From Pedobacter sp. AJM (GTDB taxonomy: Bacteria; Bacteroidota; Bacteroidia; Sphingobacteriales; Sphingobacteriaceae), in contig NZ_NHOT01000012.1 of assembly GCF_002197755.1 (NCBI RefSeq), forward strand, positions 1 to 64,000: 64,000 bases of DNA, in the 5' to 3' direction. Under the pieces are notes generated by a model. The model was not told the DNA's origin and did not search any database. It saw nothing but the letters and a program-made list of their open reading frames with translations. How positions within the stretch are numbered: position 1 is the first letter of the stretch; the number at the start of each line of letters is the position of its first letter. Positions 44,762 through 53,877 of the stretch are shown one piece after another. A program made the translations under genes and the position numbers.

Positions 44762-44783
44762 TGGCGTAAAGATATAAAAATAC

Positions 44784-45290
44784 ATGACGGTTAATACGGC
44801 TTTAGAGTATACGATTGCTTATTTGTTACTCGGTGGAAATTTAGGGAACAGGGAGGATAATTTAAGTCGGGCCATTTCTTTAATTGGGCTGGAAATTGGC
44901 GAGGTCGTATCGGTTTCCTCCATTTACGAGACGGCGGCATGGGGTAAGGAAAATCAGCCTGCTTTTTTAAATCAGGCGGTTGCGGTAAAAACTGGTTTTA
45001 CAGCCCTGGAGGTATTGCAAAAAGCACTTCATATTGAACAATCTCTTGGAAGGGTGCGTAAAGAAAAATGGGGTGAACGGTTGATTGATATCGACCTGAT
45101 CCTGTTTGGCGATGCAGTGATTGATATTCAAAATCTACTTCATGTACCGCATCCCCACATGCAGGAACGGAAGTTCGTCATGGCACCGCTGGCCGAAATT
45201 GCACCCGAAGTTGTTCATCCCGTTTTAGGACAAACGGTTCAGAATATCTATGAAAATATTACGGATGTTTTGGAAATTAGGAAATTGTAA
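44784..45290 (+). CDS. folK: 2-amino-4-hydroxy-6-hydroxymethyldihydropteridine pyrophosphokinase
   Basis: 168 residues. It transfers pyrophosphate from ATP to the pterin in folate synthesis. AYLLLGGNLGNREDNLSRA is the N-terminal pterin-side motif, SSIYETAAWG the loop 2 region, and RWGERLIDIDLILFGD-type (WGERLIDIDLILFGD) with two metal-binding aspartates is the catalytic signature. VPHPHMQERKFVMAPLAEIAPEVVHP completes the active site. No other folate gene is adjacent. Confidence 0.94.
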   Translation: MTVNTALEYTIAYLLLGGNLGNREDNLSRAISLIGLEIGEVVSVSSIYETAAWGKENQPAFLNQAVAVKTGFTALEVLQKALHIEQSLGRVRKEKWGERLIDIDLILFGDAVIDIQNLLHVPHPHMQERKFVMAPLAEIAPEVVHPVLGQTVQNIYENITDVLEIRKL

Positions 45291-45302
45291 TGATTAGTTT
45301 TG
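45269..45302 (+). promoter_or_regulatory. Promoter TTTG-N22-TAGTTTTG, ending 4 nt before the HPt ATG
   Basis: TTTG at 45269-45272 and TAGTTTTG at 45295-45302. The box ends four bases before the ATG at 45307, so the HPt mRNA would be leaderless. Confidence 0.55.
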
Positions 45303-45306
45303 CTTT

Positions 45307-45678
45307 ATGCAAAATATCGATGATCATCATCCTTTAGATTTATCATACCTCGTTGGAATGGTGGGACATCATCCTGAATTTATGATCGAGATTTTTGATA
45401 CATTTATTCAGCAAACCCCGATCTATCTGGCAGAAATGGATGATGCTCTGGCCCTGAAAAACTGGGATGAAGTAAGCAGATGTGCTCATAAACTGAAACC
45501 GACATTTAGTTATATCGGCCGCAATGATATAAAGGATTTTGTAGAGGAAATTGAACTGAAGGCCCGAAATCATGATGTGAACCAAATTCCTGCTGCTATA
45601 GAACGGCTGAAAATAATCGTGCAGATCATCTATTCACAGCTGGATTCGGTTAAGAAAGATATTCAACCCCTCAACTGA
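45307..45678 (+). CDS. Stand-alone HPt (histidine phosphotransfer) domain protein
   Basis: 123 residues, all helical. The phosphorylatable histidine is in SRCAHKLKPTFSYIG (H59 by my count), matching the AHxLKG motif with P in place of G. The first helices (LSYLVGMVGHHPEFMIEIFDTFIQQTPIYLAEMDDAL) follow the HPt pattern. It would relay phosphate between response-regulator receivers. No histidine kinase or receiver gene is in the window, so its partners are elsewhere. Confidence 0.85.
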   Translation: MQNIDDHHPLDLSYLVGMVGHHPEFMIEIFDTFIQQTPIYLAEMDDALALKNWDEVSRCAHKLKPTFSYIGRNDIKDFVEEIELKARNHDVNQIPAAIERLKIIVQIIYSQLDSVKKDIQPLN

Positions 45679-45712
45679 CCCTGGGTGTCTTTAAGCATTT
45701 ATTATTCAGCTG

Positions 45713-46405
45713 TTAACTGATCTTTTCCGCAACATGTTTAAAATGCAAAACAGATAAGGCAATATACAATACCAGTACAAAAGGAATGGCAGCGAATTGT
45801 AATACGGCTATTAAAGCAGCCGAGAGGATCAGAAAAATGAATTTAATTTTGTTTTTTGCCCAGCTTAGATCACTGAATTTTAAAGAGAATATCTTAATCT
45901 CGCTGATCAGTAAGAAACTGGTGATTGCTATAATGGATATAAGCAGGATGGTTGATCCGATTATACTGGGGTAATCATCGTAAATATATGGTAGCGAGCA
46001 GATAAATAAAGTATTCATTGGTGTATTTAGTCCGATGAAATCTTCCGTTTGTCTTTCATCGTTATTAAATTTTGCCAATCTTAAAGCAGAAAAAATGGTA
46101 ATCAAAAAGCCCAGGTATGGAAGGTATGCAGAAGTGTAATCGCTTAATTGCAGTAAGTTAAACATGATTACCCCTGGTAAAAATCCAAAGCTGACCATAT
46201 CTGCCAGGGAATCCAGGTCTTTGCCAATGGCCGATTTTACATTTAATAAACGAGCCACCATTCCATCAAAAAAATCAAAAATTCCGGAAAGAATAACAAA
46301 ATACGCGGCAATTTTTAAGTCGCCTTTAAATGCAAAAACAATTCCGATGCAACCTGAAAAAAGGTTTGCACAGGTGATTGCATTGGGGATATTTTTTTTT
46401 AGCAT
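45713..46405 (-). CDS. pssA: CDP-diacylglycerol--serine O-phosphatidyltransferase
   Basis: 230 residues from the ATG at 46405 (MLKKNIPNAITCANLFSGC). An ATG 7 codons earlier lies within repetitive spacer DNA and is less likely. The CDP-alcohol phosphotransferase motif is complete: FDFFDGMVARLLNVKSAIGKDLDSLAD gives D-x3-DG-x2-AR-x8-G-x3-D-x3-D. Six to eight hydrophobic helices make it an integral inner-membrane enzyme that forms phosphatidylserine, precursor of phosphatidylethanolamine. It is downstream of rho on the same strand. Confidence 0.9.
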   Translation of the reverse strand: MLKKNIPNAITCANLFSGCIGIVFAFKGDLKIAAYFVILSGIFDFFDGMVARLLNVKSAIGKDLDSLADMVSFGFLPGVIMFNLLQLSDYTSAYLPYLGFLITIFSALRLAKFNNDERQTEDFIGLNTPMNTLFICSLPYIYDDYPSIIGSTILLISIIAITSFLLISEIKIFSLKFSDLSWAKNKIKFIFLILSAALIAVLQFAAIPFVLVLYIALSVLHFKHVAEKIS

Positions 46406-46426
46406 GGGGTTATGCGCTAAGCGCAT

Positions 46427-46470
46427 GGGGTTTGAAACGCATTACGCCAAACCCCAAACGCCAAACTTAT
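46427..46470. other. Word-repeat spacer between rho and pssA
   Basis: Built from ACGCCAAAC and CCCAAACGC words plus GCGCTAAGCGC-type palindromes. The clpP leader (20341-20363) uses the same words (ACGCCAAACTCCAAACGC). No promoter or terminator is recognised. Confidence 0.45.
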
Positions 46471-48192
46471 TTAGCTATTCATCGAAATTAGGAATTCTTC
46501 GTTGCTTTTAGTGCCTTTTATCTGTGCCTGTACAAATTCCATCGCCTCCTGGCTGTTCATGTCTGCCAGGTGGTTACGTAAAATCCATACACGTTGCAGA
46601 ATATCTCTATCCAATAATAAATCATCACGGCGGGTGCTTGATGCGGTAATATCAATTGCCGGGAAGATGCGTTTGTTCGATAATTTACGGTCTAACTGTA
46701 ACTCCATGTTACCCGTTCCTTTAAATTCTTCGAAAATCACTTCATCCATTTTAGAACCTGTATCCGTTAATGCAGTTGCCAAAATGGTTAATGAACCACC
46801 ATTTTCGATATTACGGGCCGCTCCAAAGAAACGTTTTGGTTTGTGCAGGGCATTGGCATCCACACCACCGGATAAAATTTTACCCGAAGCCGGAGCAGTG
46901 GTATTGTAAGCCCTGGCCAAACGGGTAATCGAATCCAGTAAAATGACCACATCATGTCCGCTTTCTACCAAACGCTTGGATTTCTCTAAAACAATATTGG
47001 CAATTTTTACATGGCGCTCAGCTGGCTCATCAAAAGTAGAAGCAATTACTTCGGCACGCACACTGCGGGCCATATCTGTTACCTCTTCCGGACGTTCGTC
47101 AATTAATAAAATAATTAAATAAACTTCAGGGTGGTTTTTAGCGATGGCATTTGCCACTTCTTTCAGTAAATTGGTTTTACCGGTTTTAGGTTGCGCTACA
47201 ATCAAACCACGCTGTCCTTTTCCAATTGGTGTAAATAAATCCATAATACGGGTAGAATAATTACTGTTGTCCGTAAATAAATTTAATTTTTCTGTTGGAA
47301 ATAAGGGGGTTAAATAATCGAAAGGTACACGATCCCTTACCTCGGCAGGAATTCTGCCATTGATGGTTTCCACACGAACTAAAGGGAAATATTTTTCGCC
47401 TTCTTTTGGCGGACGGATACTGCCCTTAACGGTATCGCCGGTTTTTAGGCCGAAAAGTTTGATTTGCGACTGTGATACATAAATATCATCAGGAGAGGTT
47501 AAGTAGTTATAATCCGCAGAACGTAAGAAACCGTAACCATCAGGCATAATTTCTAAAACACCTTCATTTGTGATCACGTTATCAAAATCTAAATTAGAAT
47601 AACTGTTTTCGTTTTTATGGTGGTTGCCGCCTCCGGGTTGTTTCTGCTGGCGGTTATCTTCGCGCTGTGGTTTTTCTTGTTTTTCCCGTGGCTCTTGCTT
47701 TTGTTTCTGAACAGGTAATACTTCCGCACTTTCTTCAATCAGGGCAGAAATGGGTTTAACACTTTCTTCCTGCTCTGCAATTCTGTCTGGTTGTTTTTCT
47801 GCCCTTTGCTGGTGCTGCGGCTCATCAAATAAAGTAACCGATTCCCTTTTTCTTTCAACAGGTGTAACGGATTCATCTTTACTCAATCTTGCTCTTTTCT
47901 TCACAGGCTTATCCGTTGCACTGGCTGCTGCTGTAGCAATCTTTGGAGTCTTTTCAGCTTTAACTGCTTTGGTTTTGGTTACAGCAGGTGCTGCTACACT
48001 GGCTTCTGCAACTGCTGGTTCACTATAAGGATCGGTACCTGTTTTGGCGGCATTTATAATTTCCTGCTGATGCAGAAGTACTTCAACAAGGTCTATCTTT
48101 CTTAAGGAATCGGCACCTTCAATGCCATAAGATTTTGCAAGCTCACGTAATTCTGGTGTGAGCTTATCATTTAATTCTGTTTTGCTAAACAT
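46471..48192 (-). CDS. rho: Transcription termination factor Rho, with long disordered insert
   Basis: 573 residues, about 150 longer than E. coli Rho. A SAP-like N-terminus ([30 protein letters not shown]) is followed by about 145 residues of low-complexity A/K/E/Q/R sequence, an insertion known in Bacteroidota Rho. The RNA-binding cold-shock-like domain follows ([30 protein letters not shown]), then the ATPase with Walker [14 protein letters not shown] (near 335), [16 protein letters not shown], and [16 protein letters not shown]. It is the hexameric RNA translocase ending transcripts without hairpins. The insert may bind RNA or phase separate. Confidence 0.95.
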   Translation of the reverse strand: MFSKTELNDKLTPELRELAKSYGIEGADSLRKIDLVEVLLHQQEIINAAKTGTDPYSEPAVAEASVAAPAVTKTKAVKAEKTPKIATAAASATDKPVKKRARLSKDESVTPVERKRESVTLFDEPQHQQRAEKQPDRIAEQEESVKPISALIEESAEVLPVQKQKQEPREKQEKPQREDNRQQKQPGGGNHHKNENSYSNLDFDNVITNEGVLEIMPDGYGFLRSADYNYLTSPDDIYVSQSQIKLFGLKTGDTVKGSIRPPKEGEKYFPLVRVETINGRIPAEVRDRVPFDYLTPLFPTEKLNLFTDNSNYSTRIMDLFTPIGKGQRGLIVAQPKTGKTNLLKEVANAIAKNHPEVYLIILLIDERPEEVTDMARSVRAEVIASTFDEPAERHVKIANIVLEKSKRLVESGHDVVILLDSITRLARAYNTTAPASGKILSGGVDANALHKPKRFFGAARNIENGGSLTILATALTDTGSKMDEVIFEEFKGTGNMELQLDRKLSNKRIFPAIDITASSTRRDDLLLDRDILQRVWILRNHLADMNSQEAMEFVQAQIKGTKSNEEFLISMNS

Positions 48193-48612
48193 TCTGAATA
48201 TATATGTTTCAAGAAATTTTTCATTTTTTTATAACGGATGTTTCCGGTTATAAATCTGTCAGGGCTAAAATATGTTAGTTTTAAAAAGCCAGACATTTCA
48301 TGCGTATAAATTCTTAGGCTATAAAACCAAAAATGAGTGATTAACTTGAAGCCTCAAAATGGTTTCATAATTGTTTACATGCTGAATAAAAAACGATGAA
48401 TCGTTTTCAAAAAATGGTAACAAAAAACAAGTTTTGATAATTTTTTCTGGGATATTCAGATAAACGGTTGAGAAATTATGATGCAATTGTATGTATTTGA
48501 AACGTAATCCGCAAGAAAAAGTTTAAAATGTTTATAAAATAATGAATGTGAAAATATTTTAATCGTCTAAAAATCTTAAAAAACATCATATTTGCAGCAA
48601 ATAAGCACATAT
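48193..48612. other. AT-rich intergenic region between rho and pyrF
   Basis: 420 bp, divergent. It must hold the rho promoter and leader. I see a CATATTTG near-match to TAnnTTTG at 48588-48595 serving pyrF, but no hairpin, repeat or ORF. It is long enough for an autoregulatory rho leader; nothing in the sequence proves one. Confidence 0.4.
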
Positions 48613-49443
48613 ATGACCAAGCAACAACTTTTCGGGCAGATACAGAAAAAACGTTCTTTTTTATGTGTTGGGCTGGATTCTTCTCTGGATAAAATTCCCC
48701 AGCACTTATTACAATATGAAAATCCGATTTTGGAATTCAATAAGCAGATTATTGATGCCACAAAAGATTTGTGTGTAGCATATAAACCAAACACAGCTTT
48801 TTATGAGTGTTACGGGAAGAAAGGCTGGGAGAATTTAATTGAAACCTGGAAATACATGCCTAAAGATATTTTCAGTATTGCAGATGCCAAGCGTGGCGAT
48901 ATCGGCAACACTTCGGCCATGTATGCAGAAACTTTTTTTAATGAAAAATCTTCAGAAATGAGTTTCGATTCTGTTACAGTGGCACCCTATATGGGAAGTG
49001 ATTCGGTTACACCTTTTTTAACATTTCAAAATAAATGGGTGATCTTACTGGCTTTAACATCCAATACCGGGCATGCTGACTTTCAGTTACAGGAAACCGG
49101 AACCGACAGGCTTTTTGAAAAAGTATTAAAAACCGCTCAGCAATGGGCTACCGATGAACAGATGATGTACGTAGTAGGGGCCACACGTGGTGCTGCCTTT
49201 GCTGATATCCGGAAACTGGCACCTGATCATTTTTTATTGGTTCCTGGTGTAGGTGCACAGGGCGGTGATTTAAAGGAAGTTTGCCAATATGGATTGAATG
49301 CACAATGTGGCTTGTTAGTGAACTCATCCCGGGGCATTATTTATGCCGGAAATGGCGAAGATTTTGCTGAAAAGGCAAGGGCAGAGGCATTGAAGCTGCA
49401 GAAAGAAATGGAGCAGATTTTAATCGGGGCCGGTTTAATTTAG
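48613..49443 (+). CDS. pyrF: Orotidine 5'-phosphate decarboxylase (type 2)
   Basis: 276 residues from the ATG at 48613; a TTG 7 codons earlier is weaker. The length fits the longer type 2 family. [14 protein letters not shown] binds phosphate and ribose. The catalytic Asp-Lys-x-x-Asp is in [20 protein letters not shown] (DAKRGD), and [17 protein letters not shown] with [11 protein letters not shown] is the phosphate loop. It makes UMP from OMP, the product of PyrE encoded at 29.9 kb. Confidence 0.95.
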   Translation: MTKQQLFGQIQKKRSFLCVGLDSSLDKIPQHLLQYENPILEFNKQIIDATKDLCVAYKPNTAFYECYGKKGWENLIETWKYMPKDIFSIADAKRGDIGNTSAMYAETFFNEKSSEMSFDSVTVAPYMGSDSVTPFLTFQNKWVILLALTSNTGHADFQLQETGTDRLFEKVLKTAQQWATDEQMMYVVGATRGAAFADIRKLAPDHFLLVPGVGAQGGDLKEVCQYGLNAQCGLLVNSSRGIIYAGNGEDFAEKARAEALKLQKEMEQILIGAGLI

Positions 49444-49587
49444 CCAAGTATTTTCAGATTTTTCACAGGTTAGTTTTGATAAGCTACCCATACACGAAAA
49501 GTGATTTGCTTTTTGTATATGCCGTGTTTCCAGGTAATAACATTTTTCTTTACGTAAGGCAGCACATCCTTTACGGCTGATTTCCAC

Positions 49588-50499
49588 ATGATGAAACCCC
49601 CATTAGATTTAAAACTTATACTGGCCTTAACAGGTGTAGCCCTGATTTGGGGAACTACCTATCTGGGGATCCGCATTGCCGTATCTTCAATTCCAGCCTG
49701 GTACGTCACCGCCATCCGCCAAAGCATTGCTTCACTGATTATTCTGTTAATACTGATTAAACAAAAAGAACTCAAGTGGATTGGCTGGTCGGCTTTTAAA
49801 AGGCAGATTATACTTTCCATTTTAATGGTGGTTATTGCAAACGGGTTAACCACCGTAGCTGAAAAAACCATTCCAAGTGGCTTAACATCTTTAATTAATG
49901 CTACCTCACCATTGATGGTATTTCTGGGTTGTGTTTTTCTGGGAATTCAAAAACCAAGCCTGAAAGGCTTTACCGGTGTTTTTATTGGCTTTTTAGGTGT
50001 TGTGTTTATTTTTCGGGATGGAATTACCGATTTGATGGAACCAGGTTACCGGAACGGCATCATTGCCCTTGTTTTAGCCGTTACCGGCTGGACAATAGGC
50101 ACCATTTACTCTAAAAAACACAGTGGCAAGCCACAGTATATCTTTTTAAATTTATTTTACCAATTCGTTTTTTCAGCACTCGTTCAGTGGTGCCTGGCGT
50201 TCATTTTTTCAGGCCAGGCTGAAGTAAGTGCCTGGAAAACAGAAAGTATTTTTGCAGCGGTTTACCTGGCCATATTTGGTTCTGTACTGGCCTTTTTTTG
50301 TTACCATTATGCGCTGAAAAAAGTGACCGCATCAGAGGTCTCCATCCTTACGTATTTCAATACTGTGATCGCGATATTTTTAGGATGGCTGATGCTGAAT
50401 GAGGAAGTTGGTGTAGATTTGATTGTGGCTACAATACTGATTATTGCAGGGGTTTTTATTACCAATTATAAGAAGAAAGCACAATTCAAGCCGCTGTAG
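49588..50499 (+). CDS. EamA/DMT-superfamily transporter
   Basis: 303 residues with about ten transmembrane helices in two EamA repeats: LALTGVALIWGTTYLGIRIAVSSIPAWYVTAIRQ opens the first and IIALVLAVTGWTIGTIYSKK the second. Motifs typical of the RhaT/EamA family are present (WGTTYLGIR, INATSPLMVFLGCVFLG, TASEVSILTYFNTVIAIFLGWLMLNE). It is an inner-membrane metabolite exporter or permease of unknown substrate. A palindromic repeat follows the stop. Confidence 0.88.
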   Translation: MMKPPLDLKLILALTGVALIWGTTYLGIRIAVSSIPAWYVTAIRQSIASLIILLILIKQKELKWIGWSAFKRQIILSILMVVIANGLTTVAEKTIPSGLTSLINATSPLMVFLGCVFLGIQKPSLKGFTGVFIGFLGVVFIFRDGITDLMEPGYRNGIIALVLAVTGWTIGTIYSKKHSGKPQYIFLNLFYQFVFSALVQWCLAFIFSGQAEVSAWKTESIFAAVYLAIFGSVLAFFCYHYALKKVTASEVSILTYFNTVIAIFLGWLMLNEEVGVDLIVATILIIAGVFITNYKKKAQFKPL

Positions 50500-50509
50500 A
50501 TGAATTACT

Positions 50510-50577
50510 TTCGTCATGCTGAATGCATTTTCAGCATCTTTTACCAGAACACCCTGAAATAAATTCAGGGTGACGAA
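50510..50577. repeat. Palindromic intergenic element (TTCGTCA...TGACGAA)
   Basis: The outer inverted repeat TTCGTCA/TGACGAA encloses two hairpins, ATGCTGAAT...TTCAGCAT and ACCCTGAA...TTCAGGGT. It sits just after the DMT gene and may end its transcript. A partial relative occurs at 37628-37692. Confidence 0.6.
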
Positions 50578-50621
50578 TGAAATGGTATAAAACTTAAAGG
50601 AATATTTTTTATCTTCAGTAA

Positions 50622-51926
50622 ATGAACTTTTCTGAAGATTTCCTGCATTATGTCTGGCAATTCAAATCATTTGATCATGTTGATTTAAGAACTGCTGACG
50701 CGCAAACACTTCAAATTATCCATCATGGATTTCTGAATAAAGATGCAGGTCCTGATTTTAGCCAGGCAAAAATTCAGATTGCTGAAACGCTATGGGCCGG
50801 AAATGTAGAAATCCACCTTAAATCGTCTGATTGGCTAAAGCACCGCCATCAAAACGACAAGGCTTATGAGAATGTAATTCTGCACGTGGTATATGAACAC
50901 GATGTAGAAATCAACCGGATGGATGGATCGGTGATACCTGTACTCATCTTAAAAAATAGAATAGCAAGGGAGCTGCTGGAGAAATATGAAAATCTTTTTC
51001 TTAACTTAAATGATTTTCCATGTGCCGCGCAGATTGCATCAGTGAATCGTGTGATTATCGATTCTTTCCTTTCCAGGACTTTAACGGAAAGGTTTGAGGA
51101 AAAAACGGAGCTACTGTTTAAAAGTCTGGAGGAGGCCAAGGGCAACTGGGATGAAATTTTTTATCAGTTCATGGCCAGGAATTTCGGTTTTAAGGTGAAT
51201 GCTTTACCTTTTGAGTTTCTGGCAAAAGCCATGCCTTCATCAATTTACAGGAAACACAAAGATAATCCCTTTCAGGTTGAAGCTTTGGTTTATGGTGCTG
51301 CAGGTTTTTTAAACCATCATGCTGAAGAAGAATACCCGCGCAAACTTAAAGCGGAATTTCTTTTTCTTCAGAAAAAATATAAGATTAAACCCATAGAAAT
51401 GTCTAATTGGAAATTTATGAGGATGAGGCCTCAGAATTTTCCTACACTTCGTTTAGCACAGTTTGCTGCATTAATTTCAAAGTCTAACCATCTCTTTTCA
51501 AAAATTATAGCCATAAAAGATATTGGTGAATTAGGCCGGCTTTTCGAAAAACTGCCGGTTAATCCTTATTGGGAGGAACATTATCATTTTCATAAAAAAG
51601 CGGCAGGTGTAAATACGCAGATCGGTAAAAAATCTATCGAAAATATTTTATTAAACACTGTTGCGCTATTCTTATTTGCTTATGGAAAGCATATTGGAAT
51701 GCAGGACTATATCGACAGGGCAATTTGCCTGCTGGAAAGTTTGCCGGCAGAAAAGAATGCCATTACAGAAAAGTTTACCGGGGCGGGGGTGAGCATTGAA
51801 AAAGCCTTTGCCTCTCAGGCCGTTTTACAGCTAAAAAAGCAATATTGTGATCAGAAGAAATGCTTACGGTGTGGCATAGGCATCAGCATATTAAAGCCTG
51901 ATCTGAATAACATTCATCATACCTGA
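50622..51926 (+). CDS. DUF2851 family protein
   Basis: 434 residues, the usual length. MNFSEDFLHYVWQFKSFD, LQIIHHGFLNKDAGPDFSQAKIQIAETLWAGNVEIHLKSSDWLKHRHQND and the C-terminal QYCDQKKCLRCGIGISIL (a small CxxxxCxxC cysteine cluster) are characteristic of this Bacteroidota family. GPDF...GNVEIH...DW resembles a nuclease-like E/D-rich core (PD-(D/E)XK-like arrangement), which is only a suggestion. Function unknown. Confidence 0.85.
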   Translation: MNFSEDFLHYVWQFKSFDHVDLRTADAQTLQIIHHGFLNKDAGPDFSQAKIQIAETLWAGNVEIHLKSSDWLKHRHQNDKAYENVILHVVYEHDVEINRMDGSVIPVLILKNRIARELLEKYENLFLNLNDFPCAAQIASVNRVIIDSFLSRTLTERFEEKTELLFKSLEEAKGNWDEIFYQFMARNFGFKVNALPFEFLAKAMPSSIYRKHKDNPFQVEALVYGAAGFLNHHAEEEYPRKLKAEFLFLQKKYKIKPIEMSNWKFMRMRPQNFPTLRLAQFAALISKSNHLFSKIIAIKDIGELGRLFEKLPVNPYWEEHYHFHKKAAGVNTQIGKKSIENILLNTVALFLFAYGKHIGMQDYIDRAICLLESLPAEKNAITEKFTGAGVSIEKAFASQAVLQLKKQYCDQKKCLRCGIGISILKPDLNNIHHT

Positions 51927-52185
51927 TGATGAACAACATCCAGTCATCGGTTAAATATGAGTGTACCGTAAAAATACTTTTTTTTAGTCAGCATAAACCT
52001 TATTACTGAAGGGTATAATTACCCTTTTATCAAATAAGATCGTTTGCGCATTTATTAATCTGTTATCTTAGTGGTAGTTATAGTTAAATCAATGGGACGA
52101 TTTAGATTAACAAAAACCAAGCAGTCAGGGTATGCTGTATGATTTTAAAACTAAAACCAGGCATTTGGATGGATGCGGGTTAACA
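51927..52185. other. Intergenic region after DUF2851, with possible short leader ORFs
   Basis: Contains two tiny frames, a 16-codon frame from the ATG near 52092 (MGRFRLTKTKQSGYAV) and an overlapping 14-codon frame, just upstream of a strong terminator at 52186. A leader-peptide/attenuator or small RNA is possible, but nothing confirms translation. Confidence 0.3.
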
Positions 52186-52221
52186 GTTAAAGCCTTACCA
52201 AAGTAGGGCTTTAACTTTTTT
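52186..52221 (+). terminator. Intrinsic terminator without an upstream gene within 250 bp
   Basis: GTTAAAGCC / GGCTTTAAC perfect 9-bp stem (extended by TTAC/GTAG), followed by TTTTTT. It lies 260 bp after the DUF2851 stop, suggesting a long 3' UTR or a small RNA ending here. Confidence 0.75.
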
Positions 52222-52298
52222 AAAATGATTACCCATGGCATATACCATAAAAAAAATTAAAACACCGAGATCAAACTTTATGGCGTTAGAAAGGTTTT

Positions 52299-52520
52299 AT
52301 GATTATGGAATTCCCACACGAACTTAGAGAGCATTTTCCGGATAAAATTATCGAGGTAAGAGGTAATGCCGATGCTTTAACTGTTATATTGCATGCAGCG
52401 GTGGATATTGAAAAGTTTAAGAATGAATTGAAAAAGAAATTTGCACATTTAGATGAGCAGCAGATCCTTTTTATAAAACACGAGAACAGGCAGGATTTTG
52501 ATAAACTGGTGCTGGATTAA
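52299..52520 (+). CDS. Small protein of unknown function
   Basis: 73 residues (ATG at 52299, or ATG at 52305, MEFPHELREHFPDKII, 71 residues). It is charged, with a beta-alpha look: EHFPDKIIEVRGNADALTVILHAAVDIEKFKNELKKKFAHLDEQQILFIKHENRQDFDKL. I do not recognise the family. It has no signal or membrane segment. A 30-codon frame (52235-52327) overlaps its start and is probably not a gene. Confidence 0.6.
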   Translation: MIMEFPHELREHFPDKIIEVRGNADALTVILHAAVDIEKFKNELKKKFAHLDEQQILFIKHENRQDFDKLVLD

Positions 52521-52649
52521 CTTCTTTATCGGTATCATATTTAATTCATGCATTTTTATCTAAATATTATACCTAAATTAGTATTCAATTGGCATTATTA
52601 TTTTGCTTGATTTATTTTTCTATTGCGTTGGATTTAAAATAAGCTTAAA

Positions 52650-52868
52650 ATGTTTCAGAGAATCATCACCTATTTTGAACAGCAAAGTTTCGGCGTGTCA
52701 ACTTATCTTGCCAATAAGTTAAACATGAGTACGGCTAAGGTTCGTTTATTTTTTATCTATTCGTCATTTCTGGCGGTTGGCTTCCCCATATTGTTTTACT
52801 TTCTGGCCGCAGTGGTGCTGGACATCAGGACTTACATGAAAAAAATGCGGTTGAGAATCTGGGAGTAG
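52650..52868 (+). CDS. PspC-domain-like small membrane protein
   Basis: 72 residues. A short N-terminal helix (FQRIITYFEQQSFGVSTYLANKLNMSTAKVRLFFIYSSFLAVGFPILFYFLAAVVLDI) contains one or two membrane spans and matches the PspC pattern of a DNA-binding-like helix followed by a hydrophobic hairpin. PspC proteins act in envelope stress or with phage-shock factors. It is the short, single-domain form. No PspA or sensor is adjacent. Confidence 0.72.
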   Translation: MFQRIITYFEQQSFGVSTYLANKLNMSTAKVRLFFIYSSFLAVGFPILFYFLAAVVLDIRTYMKKMRLRIWE

Positions 52869-52910
52869 ATCAGTGGGTCATGTACAGCTGACGATTCACC
52901 ATGACAGAAA

Positions 52911-53564
52911 CTAATCTTCTCTTAATATTTCGGCAATTTCATGAAAACCCTTTTCAGCAGCTAAATCTGCGGGTAGTTTTCCGCCTTCCATTCTTAAACC
53001 TACTTCAGCACCATGTTCCAGCAGGAGAATGATCAACGCGATATTGCCCAGCTGTGCTGCGGTATGTAATGGGGCTAAGCCTGCTTTTTGGCAAACATTA
53101 GGATAGGCACCTGCATCCAGAAGCATTTTAGTCAGGTTGACATGATTTGATGCCACAGCAGAGTGGATCGGAAAGACATTAAAGCCATTTTTAGAGGGAA
53201 TGTTCACATCTGCACCCTTGAGTATAAGAAACCGCGCCAAATCTTCATGGCCAAAATAACAGGCCAAACCCAGCGGTGTAAATCCATCATCAGACCAGGT
53301 ATTGATATGCTCCGGATTTTGGAAAACGAGTAATGTTGCCGTATCAAATTTACCTGCCGCACAAGCCTCAAACAAGTTTAAATCAGCTGTAAATTCCACA
53401 ATCAAATCGACAATTTGCTGCTTTTTGTAATAGCAGGCCAATAATAAGGGAGAAATCTGATGTGATGTGTTGGTATTGGCCAATGCCGGGTTTTCGATCA
53501 AAATATCTTTAACTGCCTGAAAATTTCCCAGCGTTATCTGTTCTTCAAGTTTCGCTATGCTCAT
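52911..53564 (-). CDS. Ankyrin-repeat protein
   Basis: 217 residues with about five to six ankyrin repeats, for example NTSHQISPLLLACYYKKQQIVDLIVEFTADLN, SDDGFTPLGLACYFGHEDLARFLILKGADVNIPSK, VFPIHSAVASNHVNLTKMLLDAGAYPNV and GLAPLHTAAQLGNIALIILLLEHGAEV. It is a protein-binding solenoid without signal or membrane segment. Partners unknown. Confidence 0.9.
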   Translation of the reverse strand: MSIAKLEEQITLGNFQAVKDILIENPALANTNTSHQISPLLLACYYKKQQIVDLIVEFTADLNLFEACAAGKFDTATLLVFQNPEHINTWSDDGFTPLGLACYFGHEDLARFLILKGADVNIPSKNGFNVFPIHSAVASNHVNLTKMLLDAGAYPNVCQKAGLAPLHTAAQLGNIALIILLLEHGAEVGLRMEGGKLPADLAAEKGFHEIAEILRED

Positions 53565-53690
53565 GTAGAATTAATCTTTTGTAAAAACTGACTTAAAGTA
53601 GTGAAAAATTAATAATTATTTAATTTTTGAAACTTTTTGCCGTATTTTTTTCTGACAAAAAGAATATCTGGTATGGCTTTTAAATAAAAA

Positions 53691-53720
53691 CCCCGTTTCG
53701 CCACTCCTGGCCAAACGGGG
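53691..53720 (-). terminator. Terminator-like hairpin in the leader of the ankyrin gene
   Basis: CCCCGTTT.GCCA / TGGC.AAACGGGG stem (12 of 13 paired), CTCC loop. On the minus strand it is followed by TTTTTATTT. No minus-strand gene ends upstream of it, since ftsK to its right is on the plus strand, so it could be an attenuator 126 bp before the ankyrin gene or the end of a small minus-strand RNA. Confidence 0.6.
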
Positions 53721-53869
53721 GTAAAACCTAAAACAAATCCGTTTCATTTGACAAAACGTACAACTGTGTGCTGTTAAATCATAGACGTGATTTTGAGCTA
53801 AAGGTTTAACTGCTGATCATTCTTTTATGTAGTGGATATTTTAAATCATGATAGATACAACTATATATT

Positions 53870-53877
53870 TATATTTG
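53870..53877 (+). promoter_or_regulatory. ftsK promoter -7 box TATATTTG
   Basis: Exact TAnnTTTG, 26 bp before the ftsK ATG at 53904. No convincing TTTG -33 element. Confidence 0.45.

Noticed and set aside
47750-48028. 92-codon plus-strand frame in rho
   Set aside because: Antisense of the low-complexity Rho insert.
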